Source: an uncultured Clostridia bacterium
GTDB taxonomy: Bacteria > Bacillota > Clostridia > Christensenellales > Aristaeellaceae
NCBI GenBank assembly: GCA_934667105.1
Contig: CAKULG010000017.1
Coordinates: 1-52,949, forward strand
Reading direction: 5' to 3'
Length of the DNA: 52,949 nucleotides
The notes under the pieces: model-generated
The model's input: the letters and a program-made list of their open reading frames with translations, nothing else
Databases searched by the model: none
Told to the model about the DNA's origin: nothing
In this document: positions 15,250-23,792 of the stretch, one piece after another
Position numbering within the stretch: position 1 is the first letter of the stretch
How the letters are laid out: the number at the start of each line of letters is the position of its first letter
Made by a program: the position numbers and the translations under genes

Positions 15250-15510
15250 CATAGGGCTGTGAAAAAACTCATCTCCAGTAACGAGAAAGCGGGAATCACG
15301 GCGAGAAGCATGTATCTCTTTGCTTGCGGAAATGCAAGTAAGTACAGCCGCTTGTTTTTGTCCAACCCATACAGCTTTCCTGGAGGGGACGCGTGGGAAC
15401 CGTTCTTTGGCTTACAAAGAACGGTTCCCACGCAGATATTTTATTTTCGTTTTTCGCAGCCCCGTCCCCCCAGTCTTTCGCGCGGAGGCGAACCGGCGGG
15501 CTTGCAAAAG
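15250..15510. repeat. Composite intergenic repeat with compensated hairpin
   Basis: The segment 15257-15325 (CTGTGAAAAAACTCATCTCC onward) matches the module at 7153-7215. A hairpin at 15391-15433 has arms GCGTGGGAACCGTTCTTTG and CAAAGAACGGTTCCCACGC. Relative to the 4860 copy it has a GT/AC change on both arms that keeps the pairing. It is followed by AGATATTTTATTTTCGTTTTTCGCAGCCC, similar in layout to 7600-7630. No gene is seen. Confidence 0.85.
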
Positions 15511-15537
15511 CCGGTGAAAATACGATAGAATGAAAAA

Positions 15538-15801
15538 ATGGAATTAGCAAGTGCAAAGGAGCACAGAGCGGTAGTCACTAAAAGCTATTATGAAAAGCTT
15601 GGCGGCTTCTCGTATCTCCTGAGCGAACTGAGAAAGAAAATTGGCCGGGAGCAGACGGATGCTCTTGTGAATGACGCGGTAAGCCTTTGCAACGAATTAT
15701 GCGACAAATATAAGGGGCTTTCTAAAAAAGAAATCTTTTCTCATCCTTTTACCGCGCCGATCATCATGCCCTTGACGAAATATTTTTGCAGGAAGGGATA
15801 G
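15538..15801 (+). CDS. Hypothetical small protein, possibly a gene remnant
   Basis: An open frame of 87 codons. The first ~65 residues have ordinary protein composition (SYYEKLGGFSYLLSEL, REQTDALVNDAVSLCNELCDKY). The last ~20 codons read through the antisense of the end of the convergent permease gene, 15741-15801. There is no clear ribosome site. I do not recognise a family. The 3' overlap suggests a gene whose original C terminus was replaced when the transporter end was joined to it, or a chance frame. Confidence 0.35.
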   Translation: MELASAKEHRAVVTKSYYEKLGGFSYLLSELRKKIGREQTDALVNDAVSLCNELCDKYKGLSKKEIFSHPFTAPIIMPLTKYFCRKG

Positions 15802-16625
15802 AGCACCAGAATGGGCACGGTGGAAACCACGATCAAGGCGTATTTAATCAGTTCCACATAGCGCGCCTGATCGCTGGCGTCCACATCCCCCAGCATGGAG
15901 ACGGAGGCGGAATTGAGAATATTGCGCATCACCAATTGCAGGGGAAACAGATCGGAATTCAGCAGATAAATCGACGCGCCGAACCAGGCGTTCCAATGCC
16001 CCACCGCATAATACAGCACCAGCACGGCAATGGTGGGCATCGCCAGGGGAATGGCGATTTTCCAAAGAATCACCGGGTGGCGCGCGCCGTCCAGCTGGGC
16101 GGATTCGATCAGGCTTTCGGGGATGGCGGCGAAGGACGTGCGCATGATAATCAAATTATAGGCGCTGACGGCCCCGGGCAGGATCAGCGCCCAAAGCGTA
16201 TCCAGCAGGCCCAAATCCCGGATGTTCAGATAGCCGGGCACCAGGCCGCCGGAAAAATACATGGTGAAAATAATGATGAAGGAAAACACGCGGTTGAGCA
16301 TCAGCCCCTTGCGGGAAAGGCCGTAGCCCGCCGCGACGGTGAGCAGCATATTCAACGCCGTGCCCGCCGCCAGCACGATCAGCGTGTTCCGGCAGCCGCT
16401 TAAAAACAGCCGGTGATGAAGCACCTTGCCATACGCGCCGACGGTGAGCGGCATGAAGGGCGCCAGCAGCACCTTGCCCGCGTTTCTTTCCAGCGCGGCG
16501 GGATCGCTGAAGGAGGCCACCAGGCAATAGTAAATGGGATACGCCGTGATAAGCACCAGCAGGATCATCAGCAGCGTGTTCAGCGCCGTAAAGGCGCGAT
16601 AGCCCTTGGAAACCTTGATTTTCAT
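15741..16625 (-). CDS. Carbohydrate ABC transporter permease (LplC type)
   Basis: A 294-residue inner-membrane permease of the CUT1 family with six predicted helices. The EAA-type cytoplasmic loop that contacts the ATPase is ESAQLDGARHPVILWKIAIPL. The C terminus, KYFVKGMMIGAVKG, is typical of LplC/YtcP proteins. The start at 16625 follows AAAGGAG. It is the last gene of the operon regulator - binding protein - LplB - LplC. No ATPase gene is present, so it likely uses a shared MsmX-like ATPase. The transported saccharide is unknown. Confidence 0.93.
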   Translation of the reverse strand: MKIKVSKGYRAFTALNTLLMILLVLITAYPIYYCLVASFSDPAALERNAGKVLLAPFMPLTVGAYGKVLHHRLFLSGCRNTLIVLAAGTALNMLLTVAAGYGLSRKGLMLNRVFSFIIIFTMYFSGGLVPGYLNIRDLGLLDTLWALILPGAVSAYNLIIMRTSFAAIPESLIESAQLDGARHPVILWKIAIPLAMPTIAVLVLYYAVGHWNAWFGASIYLLNSDLFPLQLVMRNILNSASVSMLGDVDASDQARYVELIKYALIVVSTVPILVLYPFLQKYFVKGMMIGAVKG

Positions 16626-16648
16626 TTTTGCTCCGCTCCTTTCGCGCC

Positions 16649-17599
16649 TTACCACAGGCTCACATCGCTCACCCTACGGCTGATGCGGTTAAAGAGAAAG
16701 ACCACCAGGAAATTAATCACCGAGTTAAACACGCCCACGGCGGTGGAATAGCTCCATTGAAAGCTTTCCAGGCCCTTGCGGTAAACAAAGGTGGAAATCA
16801 CATCGGCGGTTTCGTAAATGCCCTCGTTATAGAGCAGAATAATCTTTTCATAGCCCACGCTCATCACCGAGCCCATGCGCAGAATCAGCAGGATAATGAT
16901 GGTGGGGGCGATGCCGGGCAGCGTGACGTGGAGCGTCTGCTTCCAGCGGTTCGCGCCGTCGATGGTGGCGGCCTCGTAAAGGCCGGGATCGATGGCGGTG
17001 AGGGCGGAAAGATAAATGATGGAATCCCAGCCGAAGCCCTGCCAGATATTCGAAAGCACATAAATGGGCACGAAATACTGCTTTTTGCTCAGCAGGCTCA
17101 CCGGCTCAAAGCCGAACCAGGAAAGCATGCCCACGATCAGCCCGTTTTCCGCCGTGAACATGCGAATCAGCGAACAGATAACCACCAGGGAAATGAAATG
17201 GGGCATATAGGTGACGGTTTGCACCACGCGCTTGAATTTCTGATTGCGCACTTCATTGAGCAGCAGCGCGAAAATAATGGGGGCGGGAAAGCCGAAAAGG
17301 ATGGAGGAAAGGCTGATGGTCAGCGTGTTGCGCAGCAAACGGCCGAAATAATAGGAGGAGAAAAAATCCTGGAAATGCTTAAAGCCCACCCACTTGCTGC
17401 CCAGAATGCCCCGGCCGGGGGTGAAATTTTTAAAGGCGATAATAATGCCGTACATGGGCTTATAGCAAAAAATTATGAAAACCACCAGCGCCGGAACCAC
17501 CAGCAGGTAGGCTTCCCAATTTTGCTTTAGATCCCTGCCCAGCCGGGCTCCGAAGCCCTGGCCTTTGGCCCGGACGGGCCGCCTTGTGATTTCAGTCAT
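16649..17599 (-). CDS. Carbohydrate ABC transporter permease (LplB type)
   Basis: A 316-residue CUT1 permease with six predicted membrane helices. It has the N-terminal LLVVPALVVFIIFCYKPMYG helix, the family's FKNFTPGRGI...SKWVGFKHFQ extracellular segment, and the coupling loop YEAATIDGANRWKQTLHVTLPG. It pairs with the LplC-type protein encoded 23 bp downstream to form the transmembrane channel for the binding protein encoded upstream. Confidence 0.94.
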   Translation of the reverse strand: MTEITRRPVRAKGQGFGARLGRDLKQNWEAYLLVVPALVVFIIFCYKPMYGIIIAFKNFTPGRGILGSKWVGFKHFQDFFSSYYFGRLLRNTLTISLSSILFGFPAPIIFALLLNEVRNQKFKRVVQTVTYMPHFISLVVICSLIRMFTAENGLIVGMLSWFGFEPVSLLSKKQYFVPIYVLSNIWQGFGWDSIIYLSALTAIDPGLYEAATIDGANRWKQTLHVTLPGIAPTIIILLILRMGSVMSVGYEKIILLYNEGIYETADVISTFVYRKGLESFQWSYSTAVGVFNSVINFLVVFLFNRISRRVSDVSLW

Positions 17600-17688
17600 C
17601 GCGTTGCGCGCTCCTTTCCATGAGGGGACGGATAAACAAGGAGGTACGGCCGATGGGGCCGGCCGTACCTCCGGAGGGATTTTCCCAA

Positions 17689-19215
17689 TCAGCGGGCGTT
17701 GAATTCGTCCAGCGCAAGCTGATAGATCTCGATCATGCGCTCCACCTTCAGATCCTTGAGGGTCTGGAGATAGGCGTCGAATTCATCCAGAGAACGCTCG
17801 CCGGAGATAAAAGCGACGGTCTGCTCCCGCACATAGGTGTTCACTTCGCTGAAAATGGCGGAGTATTCGTCGGTCAGCTCGCCGGGCACGGACAGGGTGG
17901 GCAGCACGGTTTCCTCCGCGGTGTTATCGGTGAAGGCGATCAGCGCCTGCTGCTGCTCGGGCATGGCCCAATATTGCAGAAGGTAGTTGATATCCTGGCA
18001 GAAGGGGCCTTCGTGCCAAGCCAGGGTGTACTGGCCCAGGGCCTGCTGCATGGTCTTGCCGTCGGGATTGTGGTTGATCAAATCGGTATAGGTTTCCACG
18101 CCGTCCACCATGGTGAAGCTTTCGCCCTCCACGCCGAAATTCATCAGCGTAGCGCCTTCCTTGGTATAGCCCCAGTTGAGGAATTTCATGGCCGTTTCCA
18201 CATCCTTGCAGCTGGTGGAAATCGCCGCCGCGCCGCCGGGGATATTGCTGGAAATCTGGCCGCCCATCGCCTTTTCGCCCCGGTTGGCAACCAGGTAGGG
18301 CAGAGCGCCCATGGTGAAGCCTTCGTCGCCCGCGTTGCGCGCCGTGGTGACGATGCCCGCCATGCCGCCGCCGGAATGCAGCATCGCGCCGGAAATGCCG
18401 TTGAGCATGTTAGAGGTCAGGGTGGTGCCGTCCATGGTGAGATAGCTGCGGTCGAGGAGCTTTTCGTCATACAGCTTGTGCAGGAATTCCAGCACGCCCT
18501 TGTAGGCCGCTTCGCTGTAGCCGTAATGCACCTTGCCGTCCAGCTGATAATAATTGCCCTTCACCAGGCCGAAGGCGCTGGAGAACATGCCGTTATCCAG
18601 GGCGTGCTCCATCCACCAGCCGGTGCAGGTCATGGGCGCGGTAGCGCCCTTCTGATCCCGGAAGGCCACCAGGGCGTTGTACAGCTCATCGGGCGTTTCG
18701 GGAATTTCCATGTTCAGCTCCTTCAGCCAGTCGGCGCGGATGAACATACCGTTGCTGGTGAGCAGCCGCCGGTCGCCGCGGACAAAATTGAAGGCGTAGA
18801 GGTGCTTATCGGGGGTGGTGCACTGGTTCAGCCAGTTCTTATCCGATTGCAGCAGGGCCAGATAATCGGGGGCGTACTCCGCCACCTTGTCCTCCAGCGG
18901 GATGATGATGCCATCCTCGATGGCCTTGCTGGCGCCGCCGGGATACTTGTTCCATTGATAATAGATGATATCCGCGTAATTGCCGGAAGCGAAATACACA
19001 GAGAAATCGGCGGGGTTCACAATTTCCAGCTTCACGCCGGTCTTCGCCTCCCAGGCCTTTACAAAGGGGGTTTCGCTCCAATCGCAGAATTGATTCACCA
19101 CCGTCAGGGGCGCCCAGGCCAGGGAGAGGGTTTTCTGCTCCTCCGCCAGGCCGGGAACCGCGCACAGCGTCAGCAGCATGGCCAGCGCCAGCAGGATGGA
19201 CAGCGTCTTTTTCAT
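17689..19215 (-). CDS. Extracellular sugar-binding protein (LplA-type)
   Basis: A 508-residue secreted solute-binding protein. The signal peptide (residues 1-24, MKKTLSILLALAMLLTLC...GLA) is probably cut before EEQKT. A Cys lies in the signal but no good lipobox is seen. The mature part has the two-lobe family 1 binding-protein layout, with NQFCDWSETPFVKAWEAKTGVKLEI at the start and an oligosaccharide-binding-type C lobe. It delivers sugar to the LplB/LplC pair downstream. The start at 19215 is chosen at the signal peptide. Confidence 0.93.
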   Translation of the reverse strand: MKKTLSILLALAMLLTLCAVPGLAEEQKTLSLAWAPLTVVNQFCDWSETPFVKAWEAKTGVKLEIVNPADFSVYFASGNYADIIYYQWNKYPGGASKAIEDGIIIPLEDKVAEYAPDYLALLQSDKNWLNQCTTPDKHLYAFNFVRGDRRLLTSNGMFIRADWLKELNMEIPETPDELYNALVAFRDQKGATAPMTCTGWWMEHALDNGMFSSAFGLVKGNYYQLDGKVHYGYSEAAYKGVLEFLHKLYDEKLLDRSYLTMDGTTLTSNMLNGISGAMLHSGGGMAGIVTTARNAGDEGFTMGALPYLVANRGEKAMGGQISSNIPGGAAAISTSCKDVETAMKFLNWGYTKEGATLMNFGVEGESFTMVDGVETYTDLINHNPDGKTMQQALGQYTLAWHEGPFCQDINYLLQYWAMPEQQQALIAFTDNTAEETVLPTLSVPGELTDEYSAIFSEVNTYVREQTVAFISGERSLDEFDAYLQTLKDLKVERMIEIYQLALDEFNAR

Positions 19216-19457
19216 GCTTTCATGTTCCTTTCTTGTTTTCCTTTTTTCAAAGCGACGTCTCGAGCCGCCGCCTTTCGTCGCAGTCATTATAGCATAGATG
19301 ATTTGGTTTTTATCCCGCCAAAATCTGATTCTGCATGGCAAAAAACCCATTTTCGTCCGAAAGTTGCGCCTCGCATCCGATTTTGACCCTCCCCCCACGC
19401 CCCGGAGACAAAAGAAAAAAACCGCCCCGGCGACAGGGCGGAACGAAAATGCTGCCT

Positions 19458-21221
19458 TTATTCCTCGCCGCGGTAGGCGCTGGGGTTCACGCCCATGGCC
19501 TTATTAAAGGCCCGGCGGAAGGCGCGCGCATCGGAGAAGCCCGATTGCTGGGCGATTTCTTCCATAGAAAGGCGCTTCTCCTTCATCAGGGCTATGGCGT
19601 AATCCAGCCGCAGCTTATTGATATATTCCAGCAGGCCCATCTGCATCTGGGCGCTGAACTGGCGAGAAACGGTTTGCGGGTGGCGGCCAAAGGCGTCGGC
19701 CACCTTGCTGACGTTCAGATCGTATTCCCGGTAATGCTCCCGCACATATTGGCAGATTTCCTGCCCCGCGCCGCCGCCCTGGCCGGCGGGCTCCTCCCGC
19801 AGCGAGGCGCAGGCATACTGGGTCAGGCGGGAGAAGGCGGCCTTCAGGCTATCCGCGTCCTGGGCGGCCAGCACCTGCTCCATGTGCATCAGCAGCACCC
19901 GGCGGGCGGCGGAATCCCCCGTGGCGGCGTAATAGGCGTGGAGCAGCGGATACAATTGCTCCAGCAGGCAGATGCGGAAGAGGGGGAAGGGCGCGGCAGG
20001 GGCGGAGAAAATCTGCTCCGTCAGGGCCTGGGCCCCCCGGGCGTCCCCCGCTGCCAGGCAATCCAGCAGCCGGGGCATATAATTCTCCCGCAGCGAGGCC
20101 CCCGTATCCGCCAGAGCGCGATATTCCTGCAATTCCGCCGATTGCTGATCCAGGGTGGCCCGCATGGCGTTTTTCTCATCCGCCAGGGTGCGCAAGGAGC
20201 GCTCGATCAATTCAAATTCGTTGGCGCGGGCGGGGGCGGCGGCCGTGAGGCGCACCAGCTTCTGCACGGGCCGGTAATTCCGGCGCAGGAAAATCACCGA
20301 AAGCAGAATGCCCAGCCCCAGCGCCGCCAGAATGCTCAGGGCCGTAACCAGCCGCAGGGCGTTCAGGGTGGACCAATAGCTGGTTTCGGCGGTGTAAATG
20401 GCGTAATACCAGTTGTTCACCCCCGAGGGCCGGTAATCGCAGACATAGCGCGCCCCGTCCGCGCCGGTGACATACGCGCCGCTTTCCCGGCTCAGATCCA
20501 GCCGCTCCAGCGCCGGCGCGCCGTCGGAAAGATACAGCGCCCGGCCCTCTTCATCCGCCAGCATCAGCCAGCGGCTTTCCTGCCCGGCGATCAGGCCCTG
20601 CACCTCCGCCAGGGGGATGGTGATGAAAATGTTCGCCCGGCGGCTGTAGCTGCGCTGGGAATTGGCCAGCACGATGCAGTTTTCATGGCTTTCGCCCCGC
20701 AGCTCCCGGGAAAGAAAATAAGATACCCCGTTCTGGGGCGCGGCAAGCAGCGCCTTCCATTCCCCGGCGGAAAGGGCCGTGCCGAAGGAGCGCTGCATCG
20801 CGTAATAGATTTCATATTCGTTAGCGGTTTTCTGGGTAATCACATATTCCCGCTCGGGATAATAAATCAGAATGTCGATGGGCGCGCCGACGCTGTTGAT
20901 ATAGCTGTTGATAGCCTCCCAGAGATTGCGCACATGGCGGGTGAGAAATTCGCCGTCGTTCTGGGCGGAGCAGGAATCCCGTAGGTCGCGGCGCGTATAA
21001 ATAAAGGAAAAGGCGGCGTTCAGCGCGTTCAGCTTGCGATCCAGCGCCTCGGAAAGGGAGGAAATCATCACCTCGTTGGAGGCGGACACCTGGTTCTTCA
21101 CCACCTCCGTCATGTGCAGGGCGCTATAGGTGAAGCAGGTCAGGGGAATGAGCAGAATCAGCAGATAGGTAATCGCCCAGCGCAGAATAATCGACCGGGG
21201 CCTTTTCGCATTGCCCGTCAC
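19458..21221 (-). CDS. Membrane-anchored AraC-family regulator
   Basis: A 587-residue protein. Helix 1 lies at about residues 12-30, followed by a ~245-residue extracytoplasmic sensor region of Cache-like character. Helix 2 (about 277-300) contains ALSILAALGLGILLSVIFL. A cytoplasmic linker follows, and a C-terminal AraC DNA-binding domain (about 485-587) ends CGFSDARAFRRAFNKAMGVNPSAYR-like. Such proteins sense saccharides or a binding protein outside the cell and activate an adjacent CUT1 operon. It lies directly upstream of the binding-protein gene on the same strand, 242 bp away, so it is the probable regulator of that transporter. Confidence 0.92.
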   Translation of the reverse strand: MTGNAKRPRSIILRWAITYLLILLIPLTCFTYSALHMTEVVKNQVSASNEVMISSLSEALDRKLNALNAAFSFIYTRRDLRDSCSAQNDGEFLTRHVRNLWEAINSYINSVGAPIDILIYYPEREYVITQKTANEYEIYYAMQRSFGTALSAGEWKALLAAPQNGVSYFLSRELRGESHENCIVLANSQRSYSRRANIFITIPLAEVQGLIAGQESRWLMLADEEGRALYLSDGAPALERLDLSRESGAYVTGADGARYVCDYRPSGVNNWYYAIYTAETSYWSTLNALRLVTALSILAALGLGILLSVIFLRRNYRPVQKLVRLTAAAPARANEFELIERSLRTLADEKNAMRATLDQQSAELQEYRALADTGASLRENYMPRLLDCLAAGDARGAQALTEQIFSAPAAPFPLFRICLLEQLYPLLHAYYAATGDSAARRVLLMHMEQVLAAQDADSLKAAFSRLTQYACASLREEPAGQGGGAGQEICQYVREHYREYDLNVSKVADAFGRHPQTVSRQFSAQMQMGLLEYINKLRLDYAIALMKEKRLSMEEIAQQSGFSDARAFRRAFNKAMGVNPSAYRGEE

Positions 21222-21299
21222 GCCCGCTCTCCCCTTTCGCCCAAGCGCACTTCATTGCCTTTAATATAGCACAAACCGCCCAACAAGTCCATAAGGATA

Positions 21300-21540
21300 T
21301 TAACGATGCGGGGAAACCGTTGGAGGCCAAAGAACGTTTCTCCCGCGCCCGCCAAGAAAGCCTGCCCAAAAACTGTATAACAAAAAATCGGCTTGCTTCT
21401 CCGCCAACAAAAAGGGGCGTTGGAATTGGCGGGGAAGCAGGCCGATTTCCTGCCGTCCTCATTTACTCAATCACTTTTCTTGGAGGGGATACAGGGGAAA
21501 CCATTCTTTGACCCGCAAAGAATGGTCCCCTCCTGCTTTC
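21300..21540. repeat. Composite intergenic repeat, two hairpin copies
   Basis: No gene is seen between 21222 and 21551. One degenerate hairpin copy lies at 21308-21345. A second, at about 21493-21530, pairs ACCATTCTTTG with CAAAGAATGGT inside GGGG/CCCC flanks. Between them are the shared modules CGCCAAGAAAGCC and AATCGGCTTGCTTCTCCGCC, also found at 4.9, 27.6 and 48.6 kb. Confidence 0.8.
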
Positions 21541-21551
21541 TCCCAACCTCG

Positions 21552-22151
21552 TCAATCCAAGGGGTAAATATCCATGGTGAAAAGCTGGGCGTATTCAGGG
21601 CAGTAATTCAGCTGAACGATGGTTCCGGCCAGGGGATGGGCGGAAGCGGGCTTGAAAACGAAGAAGCATTCCCGCATGCGGAAGGGGAAATTTTCTCCCG
21701 TATCGCCGTTGCGAACGGCCTCGGGCGGACGAATGTCGCTGTAATCCGCTCCGGGAGCCTGAAGCAGGCCGGATAACGCGGTTTCCAGGTATTGGCCCAG
21801 CCGTTCGCGCTCCGCCTGTTCGGAGGCGTACTGAACCGGCTCATCGGAAGTGCGAAGAGGCTGAGAAAAGCTGAATATGCCGCGCCGGTCCACCCCGATG
21901 GAGAGCTGGGAAAGGAGCTCATAGGCGGGCTCCTGGGGGCAGCGGAAGCGAATCGACTCGCCCGCAGCGGACGCCTCCACCGTCAGGCTCAGCGCGGCCG
22001 CCTGTTCCTGGCTCAGGCCCGTCAGCCCCGCCGCCAGGGCGATCACCCGGGCCTCCTGCGCAGGCGTAAGGCCGGTAGCCTGCTCCGCCCCGGCGCAGCC
22101 CAGGAACAGGGCCAGCCCCAGGCAAAGCAGCAATGCGAAAATTCTCTTCAT
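21552..22151 (-). CDS. Putative lipoprotein of unknown function
   Basis: A 199-residue protein with a clear lipoprotein signal (MKRIFALLLCLGLALFLGC, predicted lipidated Cys19). The mature part is acidic with no family I recognise. It holds about 180 residues of mixed helix and strand with recurrent Gln/Glu/Ala helices followed by a beta-rich C-terminal half (FPFRMRECFFVFKP). GGAGG precedes the ATG, and a full-consensus promoter lies at 22262-22290. It is a single-gene unit, presumably displayed outside the membrane. Confidence 0.8.
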   Translation of the reverse strand: MKRIFALLLCLGLALFLGCAGAEQATGLTPAQEARVIALAAGLTGLSQEQAAALSLTVEASAAGESIRFRCPQEPAYELLSQLSIGVDRRGIFSFSQPLRTSDEPVQYASEQAERERLGQYLETALSGLLQAPGADYSDIRPPEAVRNGDTGENFPFRMRECFFVFKPASAHPLAGTIVQLNYCPEYAQLFTMDIYPLD

Positions 22152-22261
22152 TTTTTACCTCCTTCGTTCGTTGAAGCGTGTTGAATAACACTTGCGGATG
22201 GGGAAAACGGCAAATAAAATTCGGCGGCAGGCCGTTTTGAAGGAGCGCTCTATCTGCGTCG

Positions 22262-22290
22262 ATTATAGCATAGTCCCCCAAATATGTCAA
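22262..22290 (-). promoter_or_regulatory. Promoter of the lipoprotein gene
   Basis: On the minus strand: TTGACA, 17-bp spacer, TATAAT, about 110 bp before the start codon. The leader has no obvious structure beyond that. Confidence 0.8.
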
Positions 22291-22466
22291 TATTTTAAAA
22301 TATTTTACCGTTTTTTAATGAAAAATGATGTACTTGCGTATTTCGCTGGATTCATCCCCTTCGTCTGTGTTTCTGCGGCTTGCCCATTTTCCATCCTCCC
22401 CGAAACAGAGCGCGCAAAAGTCGCTCAAGGCGCCCCTAAAAAATTTCCCGCCCCACGTACCCTTGC

Positions 22467-22495
22467 TTGACAGAAAGAAGGGGGTATGCTACAAT
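22467..22495 (+). promoter_or_regulatory. Promoter of the ROK/mannosidase operon
   Basis: TTGACA at 22467-22472, 17-bp spacer, TACAAT at 22490-22495. It is close to consensus, as expected for a promoter controlled by repression. Confidence 0.85.
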
Positions 22496-22501
22496 GCATT
22501 T

Positions 22502-22516
22502 GTTAAACGAATTAAC
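22502..22516. promoter_or_regulatory. Candidate ROK repressor operator
   Basis: GTTAAACGAATTAAC has arms GTTAA/TTAAC. It sits at the expected transcription start between the -10 box and the ribosome site of the ROK gene. A second, AT-rich half-site (TTATTAGACGAATTA) follows. This is inferred from position only. Confidence 0.55.
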
Positions 22517-22546
22517 TTATTAGACGAATTATCAAAGGAGCCTTGC

Positions 22547-23764
22547 ATGCAGAAGCCTGGAAAAAATCAGGAGGATATTCAGGGGCTGAATCGTGCGCTG
22601 GTGCTGCAATTGATTCACCGGCTGCGGGTATGCTCCCGGGCGGAGCTGGCCCGGCGCACCGGGCTGACCCGGGCGGCCATCACCGGCATCACCCAGCAGC
22701 TGCTGGATTGCGGCATGGTGCGGGAAACGGGGCTGCTGCCCGGGGGCGGGGGCCGGCGCTCCATCGGCCTGACGCTGTGCCAGGAAAAATACCTGTGCAT
22801 CGGTCTGCGGCTCACCCGCCGCCATATCCGCGGGGGGCTTTTCGACGCGGGGGGTGAATTGTACGAGGCCCAGGAATGCCGCCTTTCCCCCGTCCCCCAG
22901 GCCCAGGACGCCCTGGCCCGAATGCGGGAAATCATCAGCGCGCTGCTGGAAGCGGCGGCGGGGCGGCGGGTGCTGGGCGTGGGGCTGGCCGCGCCGGGGC
23001 CCGTGCTGCACGCGGAGGGGCGCATCGCCTACATGAGCGCCTTTCCGGGCTGGGAGGGCGTTTCCATCCCGGCGGAGTTGGAAAAATGCTTTCATCTGCC
23101 CGTGCTGCTGGAGCACGACGGCGCGTGCTGCGCCCTGGCGGAATGGTGGAACCGCCCGCCCCAGGAGGAATGCCGCATGATGGTGTGCGTGCTGGCGGGG
23201 CAGGGCGTGGGTGCGGGCATCCTCTCTGAGGGCAGGCCCGTCCGGGGCGCGCTGGGCTGTGCGGGGGAATTGGGCCACATGAGCCTGAACCCCCTGGGCC
23301 CCCGCTGCGATTGCGGAAACCGGGGCTGCCTGGAGGGCTACGTATCCTCCCTGGCGCTGGAGCGGGAAATGGCCCAAGCGCTGCAAAAGCGGCGGGAGCA
23401 CCCCCTCTTCGGCGCATCCGCCCGGCAGATTCTCGCCGCCGTGGAGCAGGGGGATCCCCTGGCCCGGGAAATTTTTGAAAAGCAGGCGGAATATCTGGGC
23501 TTCGGCCTGGTGAACCTGGTGAATCTGCTGAACCCCGATTGCCTCATTTTATCGGACGAGCTGGCCCAGTGCGCCGGGCCGCTGGAGGAAACGGTGCGCC
23601 GGGTGCTGAAGGCGCGGCTCTCCCCCCGCATTTACGAGGGCCTGCGCCTGAGCGTGCGCCCCGGCAGCCCGTATCAGATCATGCAGGCCGCCTCCGCCCT
23701 GGTTCTGGATCGTTTCCTGCGGGAGCCGGAATTCGGCGGGAGGGCCGCCTTCATCAACGCATAA
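22547..23764 (+). CDS. ROK-family transcriptional repressor (NagC/XylR type)
   Basis: A 405-residue protein. The N-terminal winged helix-turn-helix (about residues 15-65) includes CSRAELARRTGLTRAAITGITQQLL. A ROK sugar-kinase-like domain follows, with the zinc motif CDCGNRGCLEG and the GVGAGI-type loop. ROK repressors release DNA when their sugar ligand binds. The start at 22547 has AAAGGAG six bases upstream; a longer upstream frame is rejected. It is the first gene of an operon with GH2, a ROK kinase and a SIS isomerase, and probably autoregulates via the palindrome at 22502-22516. Confidence 0.93.
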   Translation: MQKPGKNQEDIQGLNRALVLQLIHRLRVCSRAELARRTGLTRAAITGITQQLLDCGMVRETGLLPGGGGRRSIGLTLCQEKYLCIGLRLTRRHIRGGLFDAGGELYEAQECRLSPVPQAQDALARMREIISALLEAAAGRRVLGVGLAAPGPVLHAEGRIAYMSAFPGWEGVSIPAELEKCFHLPVLLEHDGACCALAEWWNRPPQEECRMMVCVLAGQGVGAGILSEGRPVRGALGCAGELGHMSLNPLGPRCDCGNRGCLEGYVSSLALEREMAQALQKRREHPLFGASARQILAAVEQGDPLAREIFEKQAEYLGFGLVNLVNLLNPDCLILSDELAQCAGPLEETVRRVLKARLSPRIYEGLRLSVRPGSPYQIMQAASALVLDRFLREPEFGGRAAFINA

Positions 23765-23792
23765 TATGCATAATATAAAGGAGGAACACCCT

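Noticed and set aside
17620..19386. Antisense frame of about 590 codons opposite the sugar-binding protein
   Set aside because: Shadow of the sense gene; no motifs, no ribosome site.
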